The position numbers and the translations under genes are program-made. Below the pieces are notes generated by a model. It saw only the letters and a list, made by a program, of their open reading frames with translations, had not been told where the DNA came from and made no database searches. Positions 7,899 through 15,199 of a stretch of DNA of 22,011 bases are shown piece after piece (the first letter of the stretch is position 1; each line of letters begins with the position of its first letter). The stretch is from an uncultured bacterium (GTDB lineage: Bacteria > Bacillota_I > Bacilli_A > RF39 > UBA660), in the NCBI GenBank assembly GCA_905216155.1, contig CAJMSU010000023.1, positions 1 through 22,011 of the forward strand. The letters run 5' to 3'.

Positions 7899-8165
7899 CT
7901 ATATCACCATACAAATAAATAAACCAATTGCAACTAATAAATAAACAATAGTCATATTAATTCTTTTATAAATTTTATAATTATTAAAAGCCATCATTAA
8001 TAAATCAAGTATTAAAAATCCTCTAAAATAAATTGCCATTTTACTATTAAATAAATAAAGTATACCAAATATTAAAACAAGTATTGTAAATATTACCTGA
8101 ATATCAACAAAAACTATATTAAATCTATTAATAACACTAATTTTATTATCATTATTTTTTGCCAT
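7899..8165 (-). CDS. Small three-helix membrane protein in the ftsY operon
   Basis: An 88-residue protein I do not recognise. It has a short charged N-terminus and three probable membrane segments at about 19-39, 46-61 and 71-88, with Lys/Arg-rich turns (YKIYKR at 63-68). Its ribosome site AGGAGGG overlaps the ftsY stop codon, and its own stop abuts the ylxM start, so it is clearly read as part of ftsY-X-ylxM. Context suggests, without proof, a link to membrane targeting. The real start is the ATG; no other fits the ribosome site. Confidence 0.8.
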   Translation of the reverse strand: MAKNNDNKISVINRFNIVFVDIQVIFTILVLIFGILYLFNSKMAIYFRGFLILDLLMMAFNNYKIYKRINMTIVYLLVAIGLFICMVI

Positions 8166-8173
8166 AAACCCTC

Positions 8174-9193
8174 CTACATTATATCTTTAAATAATCCATA
8201 AATGTATTTTTCTATATCAAAAACTTCTAAATCATCAACACCTTCACCTAAACCAATATATTTAACAGGAAGTCCAACTTCCTCTTTAATAGCTAAAACA
8301 ATTCCACCCTTAGCAGTACCATCAAGTTTAGTTAAAACTATTCCTGTAATATTAGTAATATCCTTAAAAGACTTTGCTTGACTTATACCATTTTGGCCCG
8401 TAGTAGCATCTATAACAAGTAATGTTTCATTAGGACCATTATCTATAATTGAACCTATTACTTTATTTATTTTTTCAAGTTCCTTCATTAAATTAACTTT
8501 ATTTTGAAGACGACCAGCAGTATCTATTAATACTACATCATAATTATCATCTTTTGCCTTAATGCAACCATCATATACAACACTAGCAGGATCAGCTTCT
8601 ATATCTTTTCCATAAAAAGATACTCCTACTTTTTCACTCCACTCTTTTAATTGTGAAAAAGCACCTGCTCTAAATGTATCTGCACCTACTAATAAAACTT
8701 TTTTACCCTGATTTTTAAGTTTCGCAGCTATCTTTCCAATAGTAGTAGTTTTTCCAACTCCATTAACACCAACAAACAACACAACAGTTGGACCATTATC
8801 ATTAAAATTAATCTTATTAACTAATACATCATCATTAACATAAATAATAAATAATTCATCAACAATAATTTCCCTTAACATATTAGGATCATCAATTTTT
8901 TCCTTAACAACTCTATCTTTTAGTTTATCAATAAAATTCATAACTGTATTAACACCAATATCAGCCATAATTAATATTTCTTCTAATTCATCAAAATATT
9001 CATCATTGATATGTCTATATTTATTTGTAAGATTAATAAGTTTAGAAACAAAACCCTCTCTAGATTTAGTAAGACCTTTTTCATAAACCTTTACATCATT
9101 TTTATCTGTATTATCATTACTTAGTATTTTTTCATCTTTTTTTGAATTATCAACATCTTTAAACATATTTTTAATTTTATTAAAAAATCCCAT
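8174..9193 (-). CDS. ftsY: SRP receptor GTPase FtsY
   Basis: A 339-residue SRP receptor, the compact Gram-positive size. Residues 1-45 are a short charged A region beginning MGFFNKIKNMF, an amphipathic stretch likely to touch the membrane. The NG domain shows GVNGVGKTT (142-150), DTFRAGA (172-178), DTAGR (224-228), TKLDGTAKGG (288-297) and GLGEGVDDLEVFD near the C-terminus, the last being typical of FtsY rather than Ffh. It docks the SRP-ribosome complex at the membrane. First gene of an operon with the small membrane protein and ylxM. The ATG follows GGGTGATATAA. The promoter lies in the divergent region shared with rnjA. Confidence 0.98.
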   Translation of the reverse strand: MGFFNKIKNMFKDVDNSKKDEKILSNDNTDKNDVKVYEKGLTKSREGFVSKLINLTNKYRHINDEYFDELEEILIMADIGVNTVMNFIDKLKDRVVKEKIDDPNMLREIIVDELFIIYVNDDVLVNKINFNDNGPTVVLFVGVNGVGKTTTIGKIAAKLKNQGKKVLLVGADTFRAGAFSQLKEWSEKVGVSFYGKDIEADPASVVYDGCIKAKDDNYDVVLIDTAGRLQNKVNLMKELEKINKVIGSIIDNGPNETLLVIDATTGQNGISQAKSFKDITNITGIVLTKLDGTAKGGIVLAIKEEVGLPVKYIGLGEGVDDLEVFDIEKYIYGLFKDIM

Positions 9194-9210
9194 TTATATC
9201 ACCCATATAA

Positions 9211-9239
9211 AGTGTACCAAATTTCTAACGAAAAGTCAT
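9211..9239 (-). promoter_or_regulatory. ftsY promoter
   Basis: Minus strand ATGACT (9239-9234), 17-nt spacer, TACACT (9216-9211) with the extended TG (TGGTACACT). The spacer contains CTTTTCGTTAG, a motif also present at the rnjA start site. Confidence 0.55.
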
Positions 9240-9371
9240 TAAAACATCACAAAAAAAAGACACATGATGTATTAATATAGTTATAAATTTTTATGAGTAT
9301 TAAAAAAAAATCAAACTAATTTTAAAAGAACACTTAACTAATCAACAAAGAATTAAATATCTAATCTATAT

Positions 9372-9400
9372 TTTTAAATCAGTAAATTTTAAATCAGTAA
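9372..9400 (+). repeat. Tandem 15-bp direct repeat upstream of the rnjA promoter
   Basis: TTTTAAATCAGTAA occurs at 9372-9385 and again, identical, at 9387-9400 (period 15 bp). The second copy ends one base before the -35 element. It could be an operator or simply a slippage duplication. Confidence 0.75.
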
Positions 9401-9401
9401 G

Positions 9402-9430
9402 TAGACAAAATATAAAATTTATAGTATAAT
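9402..9430 (+). promoter_or_regulatory. rnjA promoter
   Basis: TAGACA (9402-9407), 17-nt spacer, TATAAT (9425-9430). The start site would fall in or just after CTTTTCGTTAG (9431-9441), leaving a leader of about 35 nt. Confidence 0.8.
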
Positions 9431-9473
9431 CTTTTCGTTAGTTCTTTAAATACATAAAGAAAGGAGTTATATA

Positions 9474-11141
9474 ATGAAAACCAACGAAACAAAAGTTGTT
9501 GTTTTAGGAGGTTTAGGAGAAGTCGGAAAAAATATGTATTGTGTAATGCATAAAGACGCAATTGTTATTATTGATGCCGGTGTTAGTTTCCCAGAAAGTG
9601 AACTTATGGGAATTGACTATGTTTTACCTGATTTTACTTTTCTAAAAGAAAATCAAAACAAAATTAAAGCTTTACTTATAACTCATGGACATGAAGATCA
9701 TATTGGAGGTATACCATTTTTACTTCAAAGTATAAATATACCTGCAATTTATGCACCTAATCATGCTAAAGAGTTAATTGCTGTAAAACTTGCTGATAAA
9801 AACATAAGATATGATAACTTATTTGTCTATAACGAAGACACTAAACTAAAATTTAACGACATTGAAATAGAATTTTTTAGAATAACACATTCAATACCAG
9901 ATTCACATGGAATCAGTATTAAAACACCTGATGGTAGAATTGTTACAACAGGAGATTATAAATTTGATTTAACACCAATTGGACCAATGGCTAATTTATA
10001 TAAAATGGCTTGCCTTGGAGAAAAAGGTGTAGATTTACTTATAAGTGATTCAACCAATGCCTTAAATGAAGGATTCTCTGCCAGTGAATCAGTAGTTGAT
10101 GAAACACTAGGAGAAATGTTTGATAAATGTAAAAACAATCGTATTATAATCGCAACATTTGCCTCTAACATTTATCGTGTTAAACACATATTTGAAACAT
10201 GCTACAAACATAATAGAAAAATATGTATCTTCGGTAGAAGTATGGAAAACAATATAAATATTTCCATAAATGGAGGTTATATCGATCACAAAGAATTATT
10301 AATTTCTCCAGAAGAAGCAAATAATTTAAAACCAAATGAAGTAACAATTCTATGTACTGGTAGTCAAGGTGAACCACTTGCTGCTCTATCAAGAATATCA
10401 AATGGTACACATAAACAAATAAAATTAAGACCAGATGATGTTGTAATATTCTCATCTAGTGCAATACCAGGAAATGCCATAAGTATTTCAAAAACAATAA
10501 ATAAATTATACTTAAAGGGTGTTAAAGTTTATACTAATGCATCACTTGCTGATCTTCATACATCAGGTCATGCGAATGAAGAAGAAATTAAATTATTAAT
10601 AAGATTAATAAAACCAAAATACTTAATGCCATTCCATGGTGACTATAGAATGTTAAAAAAACAAGCAGACATAGGAATAGCTTGTGGAATACCAAAAGAA
10701 AATACATTTATATTAAAAAATGGTGACAGTCTTAACCTTAGTAACCATGTAGTTACAAAAGGAGAAAGTATGCCAGGTGCTGATATATATGTAGATGGTA
10801 ATAGAATTGGAGAAATTGGTAGTGCCGTAATTAAAGATCGTAAAATAATGGCAAATGATGGAATACTTGTAGTAATAATTAATGTTGATATGAAAAAAAG
10901 ACAATTATTAATTAAACCAAATATAACTACACGTGGATTTATTTTAGTAAATGAAAATGAAGAACTAATTCATAAAATAGAAAATAAATCAGAAGCAGTA
11001 ATTAAAGAAGCACTTGTAAATCCAAAAACAACATTTGCAACATTAAAAAGTGATCTAACTGAAGTATTATATCCATATATAAATGGATTAACTGGAAGAA
11101 AACCAATAATCCTACCAATTATATTAGATATTAAAAGATAA
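9474..11141 (+). CDS. rnjA: Ribonuclease J
   Basis: A 555-residue RNase J, full length for the family (about 555), combining metallo-beta-lactamase, beta-CASP and C-terminal domains. It is a 5'-to-3' exonuclease and endonuclease acting on mRNA and rRNA in the cytoplasm. Metal-binding residues are intact: HGHEDH (71-76), THSIPDSHG around His139, Asp161 in TTGDYKFD, and HTSGH (362-366) plus FHGDYR (387-392). The intact metal motif points to a catalytically active (J1-like) enzyme. The ATG has AAAGGAG upstream. Single gene with its own promoter and terminator, divergent from ftsY and tail to tail with rny, which encodes the other main mRNA-decay nuclease. Whether a second RNase J exists elsewhere cannot be seen. 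Confidence 0.97.
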   Translation: MKTNETKVVVLGGLGEVGKNMYCVMHKDAIVIIDAGVSFPESELMGIDYVLPDFTFLKENQNKIKALLITHGHEDHIGGIPFLLQSINIPAIYAPNHAKELIAVKLADKNIRYDNLFVYNEDTKLKFNDIEIEFFRITHSIPDSHGISIKTPDGRIVTTGDYKFDLTPIGPMANLYKMACLGEKGVDLLISDSTNALNEGFSASESVVDETLGEMFDKCKNNRIIIATFASNIYRVKHIFETCYKHNRKICIFGRSMENNINISINGGYIDHKELLISPEEANNLKPNEVTILCTGSQGEPLAALSRISNGTHKQIKLRPDDVVIFSSSAIPGNAISISKTINKLYLKGVKVYTNASLADLHTSGHANEEEIKLLIRLIKPKYLMPFHGDYRMLKKQADIGIACGIPKENTFILKNGDSLNLSNHVVTKGESMPGADIYVDGNRIGEIGSAVIKDRKIMANDGILVVIINVDMKKRQLLIKPNITTRGFILVNENEELIHKIENKSEAVIKEALVNPKTTFATLKSDLTEVLYPYINGLTGRKPIILPIILDIKR

Positions 11142-11165
11142 TAGGTAATCCTATTATTTTTTTTT
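11138..11165 (+). terminator. rnjA terminator overlapping its stop codon
   Basis: ATAATAGG (11138-11145) pairs perfectly with CCTATTAT (11150-11157) around TAAT, followed by a T run to 11165. The rnjA stop TAA (11139-11141) lies within the left arm. Confidence 0.9.
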
Positions 11166-11167
11166 GC

Positions 11168-11194
11168 AAAAAAAAGAAGCTTATTTAGCCTCTT
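11168..11194 (-). terminator. rny terminator overlapping its last codons
   Basis: On the minus strand AAGAGGCT (11194-11187) pairs with AGCTTCTT (11181-11174), one G-U, followed by T run to 11168. The rny stop codon TAA (11183-11181) spans the loop and the first base of the 3' arm. It lies two bases from the rnjA terminator facing it, so the two convergent genes are insulated in about 57 bp. Confidence 0.85.
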
Positions 11195-12734
11195 CTTGTG
11201 CTCTTGTTTCACGAACAACAGTAATTTTTATAGTACCAGGATATTTCATAGTATCCTCAATTTTTTCTTTTACTTCTCTAGCTATTTTATGAGCTCCTAA
11301 ATCATCAACTTCTTCAGGTTTAACAATAACACGAAGTTCCCTACCAGCTTGAACAGCATAAGCTTTATCAACTCCAGGAATTTGACTACCAGCCTCTTCT
11401 AGCTGAGAAAGTCTCTTAATATAATTTTCTAATGAATCATTTCTAGCACCAGGACGTGAAGCTGATAATGCATCAGCAATAGCAACAATAGTTGATATTA
11501 CACTAGTAGCAGCTGTATCACCATGATGAGATGCTATAGCATTAATAACTGTTTCATCTTCACCATACTTTTTAGCTAAATCAACACCAATATCAACATG
11601 ACTACCTTGTATCTCATGATCAATTGCTTTTCCTATATCATGTAAAAGACCAGCCCTTTTAGCAAGAGTTATATCTTCTCCTAACTCACCAGCTAAAAGT
11701 CCAGAAAGTTCAGCAACCTCTAAAGAATGTTGCAAAGCATTTTGTCCATAACTAGTTCTAAAATAAAGTCTACCAATAATTTCAACTAAATCAGGATCAA
11801 ACTTAGTAAGTCCCAATTGAAAAATTGCATCTTGACCTTTTTCAATAATTTTTTGTTTCATATCTTTACAAACTTTATCATATAATTCTTCAATTCTTGT
11901 TGGATGAATTCTACCATCCTTTATTAAAGTTTCCAAAGTAACTCTAGCAATTTCCCTTCTCAAAGGATCAAAACTAGATAAAACTACAGCCTCAGGTGTA
12001 TCATCAATTATTAAATCAACACCAGTAATAGCTTCAATTGTACGAATATTTCTTCCTTCTCTACCAATAATTCTACCTTTCATTTCATCATTAGGTAAAT
12101 CAACTACAGTAACGGTTTGATCACTTGCTATATCAGCAGCATATTTCTGCATAGCAGTAACAATCAATTCCCTTGCTGTTTTATCAGCAGTAAGTTTTGC
12201 TTCATTTTCTCTTTCACGAATATATTCAGCAATTTCTTTACTCATATTTTCTTTTACTTGACTCATTACCATATCATGAGCTTTATTTTTACTAAAGCCT
12301 GATATTTTTTCTAATAAATCTAATTGTTCTTTCTTTATCTCATCCACTTTACTCTTTTCATCTTGGATTTCAATTTGTCTTACAGAAAGTTTTGCCTCCC
12401 TTTCATCTAAAGAAGCTTCTCTTTTTTGAAAAAGTTCATCTCTTTTATCAATATTTGTTTCTCTTTGTAATAAACGATCTTCTGACTCTTTAATTTCTAA
12501 TTTTTTTTCCTTTATTTCTTTATCAAGTTCCATTTTTCTCTTATGAGCCTCTTCTTTTTGCTCAATAGCAGCATCCCTTTTTAATCTTTCAATTTCTTTT
12601 TTTGTTTGACTAATTAAATTTTCAGCCTTCTTTGCTGCCATACTAACTCTTAAACTATTTATAACAAACGCTACAAAAAGCCCTATTATTAATCCAATAA
12701 TTACAAGTAAAATGGAGAATACTAATCCGTTCAT
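11181..12734 (-). CDS. rny: Ribonuclease Y
   Basis: A 517-residue RNase Y, standard length (about 520). It is a membrane-anchored endoribonuclease that starts mRNA decay. Visible parts are an N-terminal membrane helix (about 4-28), a long charged coiled coil (about 35-190), the KH domain with GRIIGREGRNIRT (220-232), and the HD domain with HSLEVAEL (336-343), LLHDIGKA (363-370; metal-binding His365-Asp366) and IASHHGD further on. The ATG follows GGAGGAGATAT. It lies downstream of recA as in Bacillus but has its own strong promoter after the recA terminator. Confidence 0.97.
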   Translation of the reverse strand: MNGLVFSILLVIIGLIIGLFVAFVINSLRVSMAAKKAENLISQTKKEIERLKRDAAIEQKEEAHKRKMELDKEIKEKKLEIKESEDRLLQRETNIDKRDELFQKREASLDEREAKLSVRQIEIQDEKSKVDEIKKEQLDLLEKISGFSKNKAHDMVMSQVKENMSKEIAEYIRERENEAKLTADKTARELIVTAMQKYAADIASDQTVTVVDLPNDEMKGRIIGREGRNIRTIEAITGVDLIIDDTPEAVVLSSFDPLRREIARVTLETLIKDGRIHPTRIEELYDKVCKDMKQKIIEKGQDAIFQLGLTKFDPDLVEIIGRLYFRTSYGQNALQHSLEVAELSGLLAGELGEDITLAKRAGLLHDIGKAIDHEIQGSHVDIGVDLAKKYGEDETVINAIASHHGDTAATSVISTIVAIADALSASRPGARNDSLENYIKRLSQLEEAGSQIPGVDKAYAVQAGRELRVIVKPEEVDDLGAHKIAREVKEKIEDTMKYPGTIKITVVRETRAQEEAK

Positions 12735-12782
12735 ATATCTCCTCCATCTAGATAAGACTATAACAAGCCTATATCTACTTCT

Positions 12783-12811
12783 ATTTTAATTTTATTTTAG
12801 TCCATTGTCAA
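12783..12811 (-). promoter_or_regulatory. rny promoter
   Basis: Minus strand TTGACA (12811-12806, perfect -35), 17-nt spacer, TAAAAT (12788-12783). The -35 forms one arm of an inverted repeat, ATTGTCAA (12804-12811) with TTGACAAT (12830-12837). Confidence 0.8.
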
Positions 12812-12845
12812 GAAAAGAAAAAATGTAAATTGACAATAGCTACAC

Positions 12846-12867
12846 TGTAAATATACAAATATTTACA
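12846..12867. repeat. 22-bp perfect palindromic element upstream of rny
   Basis: TGTAAATAT (12846-12854), ACAA spacer, ATATTTACA (12859-12867). A further TGTAAAT is at 12824-12830. It sits between the recA terminator and the rny -35, about 35 bp upstream of it, where an operator would be expected, but no T run follows, so it is not a terminator. Confidence 0.6.
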
Positions 12868-12877
12868 TAAATACAAC

Positions 12878-12898
12878 AAAAAGGCATTAAGCCTTTTT
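12878..12898 (-). terminator. recA terminator with stop codon in the loop
   Basis: On the minus strand AAAAAGGC (12898-12891) pairs with GCCTTTTT (12885-12878), 5-nt loop that includes the recA TAA stop. T-rich sequence continues beyond it. Confidence 0.8.
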
Positions 12899-13924
12899 TG
12901 TTTTACCCTTATCATCTTCTATTAAAATATCGTAATATTCACGTACCTTTTTCTCTATTTCATCAGTTAATTCCTTATTATCTTTCAAAAGTAATTTTAC
13001 ATTTTCTTTACCTTGTCCAAGTTTTTCTCCTTGATAAGAATACCAAGCACCAGTTTTTTGAACAATACCAGCATCAGCTGCTAAATCTATAATTTCACCC
13101 TCTCTAGATACACCTTCACCATACATAATATCAACTTCTGCTGTTTTAAAAGGTGGAGCTACTTTATTTTTTACAACTTTTATTGTAGTTTTATTACCAA
13201 CAATATTATCACCAATCTTCAAACTTTCTTTTCTTCTAATATCAAGTCTAATTGTTGAATAAAACTTTAATGCACGACCACCAGTAGTAGTTTCTGGATT
13301 ACCAAACATAACTCCTACTTTTTCTCTCAATTGATTAATAAAAATAGCAATAGTATTTGTTTTATTTATTGTACCAGAAAGTTTACGAAGTGCTTGAGAC
13401 ATTAAGCGAGCTTGTAAACCAACATGAGAATCTCCCATTTCACCATCTATTTCAGCTTGAGGAACAAGTGCTGCTACTGAATCAATTACAATAATATTTA
13501 CAGCCTCACTTCTAACTAATGCTTCACATATTTCTAATGCTTGTTCACCAGTATCTGGTTGAGAAAGTAATAATTCATCTATATCTACTCCTAACTTCTC
13601 TGCATATACAGGATCAAGCGCATGTTCTGCATCAATAAAAGCAGCACGACCACCAGTTTTTTGAACCTCAGCAATTGCCTGTAAAGCAAAAGTTGTCTTA
13701 CCACTTGATTCAGGTCCATATATTTCTACAATTCTACCTCTAGGATATCCACCAACACCAAGAGCTATATCAAGTGATAAACAACCACTTGAAACAACGT
13801 CTACTTTCATATGTTTGCTTTCTCCTAATTTCATTATTGAACCTTTACCAAATTGTTTCTCAATATCATTTAATACTTGTTCTAAAGCTTTATCTTTAGA
13901 ATTATCTTTAGTTGTTGTTTTCAT
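12887..13924 (-). CDS. recA: Recombinase RecA
   Basis: A 345-residue RecA (family about 340-355), the strand-exchange ATPase of homologous recombination and co-protease of the SOS response. Walker A is GPESSGKTT (70-78), followed by the conserved FIDAEHALDP, VIDSVAALVP and INQLREKVGVMFGNPETTTGGRAL (here split as INQLREKVGVMFGNPE and TTTGGRAL) runs, the last including the L2 loop. The tail is Lys-rich and short (DDKGKTKKA). I choose the ATG at 13924, which has TTAGGAGGATTT directly upstream, rather than a TTG five codons earlier that would overlap that site. cinA, found between pgsA and recA in Bacillus, is absent. A LexA-type box lies just above the promoter. Confidence 0.98.
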   Translation of the reverse strand: MKTTTKDNSKDKALEQVLNDIEKQFGKGSIMKLGESKHMKVDVVSSGCLSLDIALGVGGYPRGRIVEIYGPESSGKTTFALQAIAEVQKTGGRAAFIDAEHALDPVYAEKLGVDIDELLLSQPDTGEQALEICEALVRSEAVNIIVIDSVAALVPQAEIDGEMGDSHVGLQARLMSQALRKLSGTINKTNTIAIFINQLREKVGVMFGNPETTTGGRALKFYSTIRLDIRRKESLKIGDNIVGNKTTIKVVKNKVAPPFKTAEVDIMYGEGVSREGEIIDLAADAGIVQKTGAWYSYQGEKLGQGKENVKLLLKDNKELTDEIEKKVREYYDILIEDDKGKTKKA

Positions 13925-13954
13925 AAATCCTCCTAACAAATAACTTACAATATC

Positions 13955-13983
13955 ATTGTATACTATAAAAAAATAAAATGCAA
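13955..13983 (-). promoter_or_regulatory. recA promoter
   Basis: Minus strand TTGCAT (13983-13978), 17-nt spacer, TACAAT (13960-13955), about 30 nt before the ATG. Confidence 0.75.
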
Positions 13984-13991
13984 GTATTTTT

Positions 13992-14005
13992 CGAACAATT
14001 GTTTT
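13992..14005. promoter_or_regulatory. Likely LexA (DinR) SOS box of recA
   Basis: CGAACAATTGTTTT matches the Gram-positive LexA consensus CGAACnnnnGTTCG in 12 of 14 positions counting the free ones; the left half is perfect and the right half has GTT followed by TT. It ends 8 bp upstream of the recA -35, a normal place for LexA control of recA. lexA itself is not in the window. Confidence 0.7.
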
Positions 14006-14030
14006 AATAAAATAAAACGGATATTTTCAT

Positions 14031-14066
14031 AAAAAGAAAAAATTCCCTTATAGAAAAAGGAATTTT
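14031..14066 (-). terminator. Intrinsic terminator after pgsA
   Basis: On the minus strand AAAATTCC (14066-14059) pairs perfectly with GGAATTTT (14046-14039), extended inward by further pairs, followed by TTCTTTTT. It separates rodZ-pgsA from recA. Confidence 0.8.
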
Positions 14067-14082
14067 CAAACATTTTATACCA

Positions 14083-14688
14083 TTAATTTACAGTTTCTAT
14101 TTTTTGAAAAATTATTTCTTTATTCATTTTATAATATTGAACTGCAGAAATTATTGAGAATATACAAGCAAGATATAACAATACTTCATCTACTCTAATA
14201 CCAATAAATTCAAATGGAATATTATAAAACATTGCTAATACTATTCCTACCATTAAAGTAGCTGTTTTAATTTTACCAAATCCTATAGCAGCAACAACTC
14301 TTCCTTTACTAGCAGCTTCCATCTTAATAGCATTAACAACAATATCACGTAAAACTATAATGACAGGAACAATTTCATTAATAAATCCTTGAGCAGCTAA
14401 TATTATAAGTACAGAATTAACTAAAACTTTATCTGCAATAGCATCTAACATTTTTCCAGTATTAGTAACTTGATTATTTTTTCTAGCTAAATATCCATCC
14501 AAAAAATCTGTAAAACTAGCAATTATAAATATAATACCAGCTACAAAATGTTGAATTTCAACCATAACTCCATTAATATCAATAGTTGGGAAATTAACTC
14601 CTACACTATAAAATGGAAAACATAAAAGTATAATTACAATAACACTTAAAACCAGTCTACCAACTGTAAGCTTAGTAGGTAAATTCAT
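14083..14688 (-). CDS. pgsA: CDP-diacylglycerol-glycerol-3-phosphate 3-phosphatidyltransferase
   Basis: A 201-residue membrane enzyme that makes phosphatidylglycerol phosphate from CDP-diacylglycerol and glycerol 3-phosphate. The family motif D-x2-D-G-x2-A-R-x8-G-x3-D-x3-D is complete, beginning at Asp61 (DFLDGYLARK) and ending in GKMLDAIADK. About five to six hydrophobic helices cover the sequence, which opens with MNLPTKLTVGRL, typical of PgsA. I start it at the ATG at 14688, preceded by AGGAGTG; the longer reading frame upstream is unsupported and merely overlaps rodZ. The first 17 bp overlap the end of the RodZ-like gene, as expected for an operon pair. Confidence 0.95.
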   Translation of the reverse strand: MNLPTKLTVGRLVLSVIVIILLCFPFYSVGVNFPTIDINGVMVEIQHFVAGIIFIIASFTDFLDGYLARKNNQVTNTGKMLDAIADKVLVNSVLIILAAQGFINEIVPVIIVLRDIVVNAIKMEAASKGRVVAAIGFGKIKTATLMVGIVLAMFYNIPFEFIGIRVDEVLLYLACIFSIISAVQYYKMNKEIIFQKIETVN

Positions 14689-15169
14689 ACAAACACTCCT
14701 TATTAACTGATATAAGTTCCTTATCTCTAGTAGGTGCCCTATTAACACTACTAATTACTAAATAAATAAATATAATGAACAAAATAATCAAACCAGCACC
14801 TATTATAAAAGGCCATAAATTAACTTTTTCTTTATATTCCATAGTATAAGGAGACTTAATCTTTTTAGCATCTTCTTTTTTTTCAATTTTCTTTTGGGCT
14901 TCTCTAATATCATCTAAAGATATCTTTGATGTATGTTGAAACAAAAATTCATTAAATTCATCTACTACCTTATCTGGGTCAAGACCTAAATACTTAGCAT
15001 ATTGTTTAACATAATCTTTTAAACTATATATATCTTTAAATGCTTTAGTGTTACCACTTTCTATATTTTCAAGTTGAGATGCTGAAAGTTCTAAATCTTC
15101 TGCTGCTTCTTCAAGACTAACACCATTACTAATTCTAGTCTTTTTTAAATATTCTCCTAATTCTTTCAA
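14672..15169 (-). CDS. Short RodZ-like protein (HTH plus one membrane helix)
   Basis: A 165-residue protein with an N-terminal Cro/HTH_25-type domain (about 1-70, LKKTRISNGVSLEEAAEDLE then QLENIESG), a charged linker (80-115) and one membrane helix (119-141). Only 24 residues follow the helix, so the extracellular beta domain of full RodZ (about 280-300 residues in Bacillus) is missing. RodZ links MreB to the membrane in rod-shaped cells. Position before pgsA matches Bacillus rodZ (ymfM). Translation starts at TTG (15169) with AGAGGTG seven bases upstream; no ATG is available ahead of the HTH. Probably read together with rnpB or from within it, since no separate promoter is evident. Cytoskeletal function is inferred. 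Confidence 0.8.
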   Translation of the reverse strand: MKELGEYLKKTRISNGVSLEEAAEDLELSASQLENIESGNTKAFKDIYSLKDYVKQYAKYLGLDPDKVVDEFNEFLFQHTSKISLDDIREAQKKIEKKEDAKKIKSPYTMEYKEKVNLWPFIIGAGLIILFIIFIYLVISSVNRAPTRDKELISVNKECLYEFTY

Positions 15170-15199
15170 ATAAAAACACCTCTACTTTTAAAACAAAAA

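Noticed and set aside
9241..9269. Inverted repeat ACATCA...TGATGT with a run of A upstream of ftsY as a terminator
   Set aside because: Only 6 bp with a 17-nt loop, the A run lies in the loop, and no gene ends nearby on either strand.
9956..10904. Several minus-strand open frames inside rnjA, and others inside herA, rny, recA, ponA and dnaD
   Set aside because: They lie fully within strongly supported genes, lack ribosome sites and have compositions typical of antisense frames.
12830..12852. Plus-strand TTGACA at 12830 as an antisense promoter into recA
   Set aside because: No acceptable -10 lies at the right distance; the match is better explained as the second arm of the inverted repeat around the rny -35.
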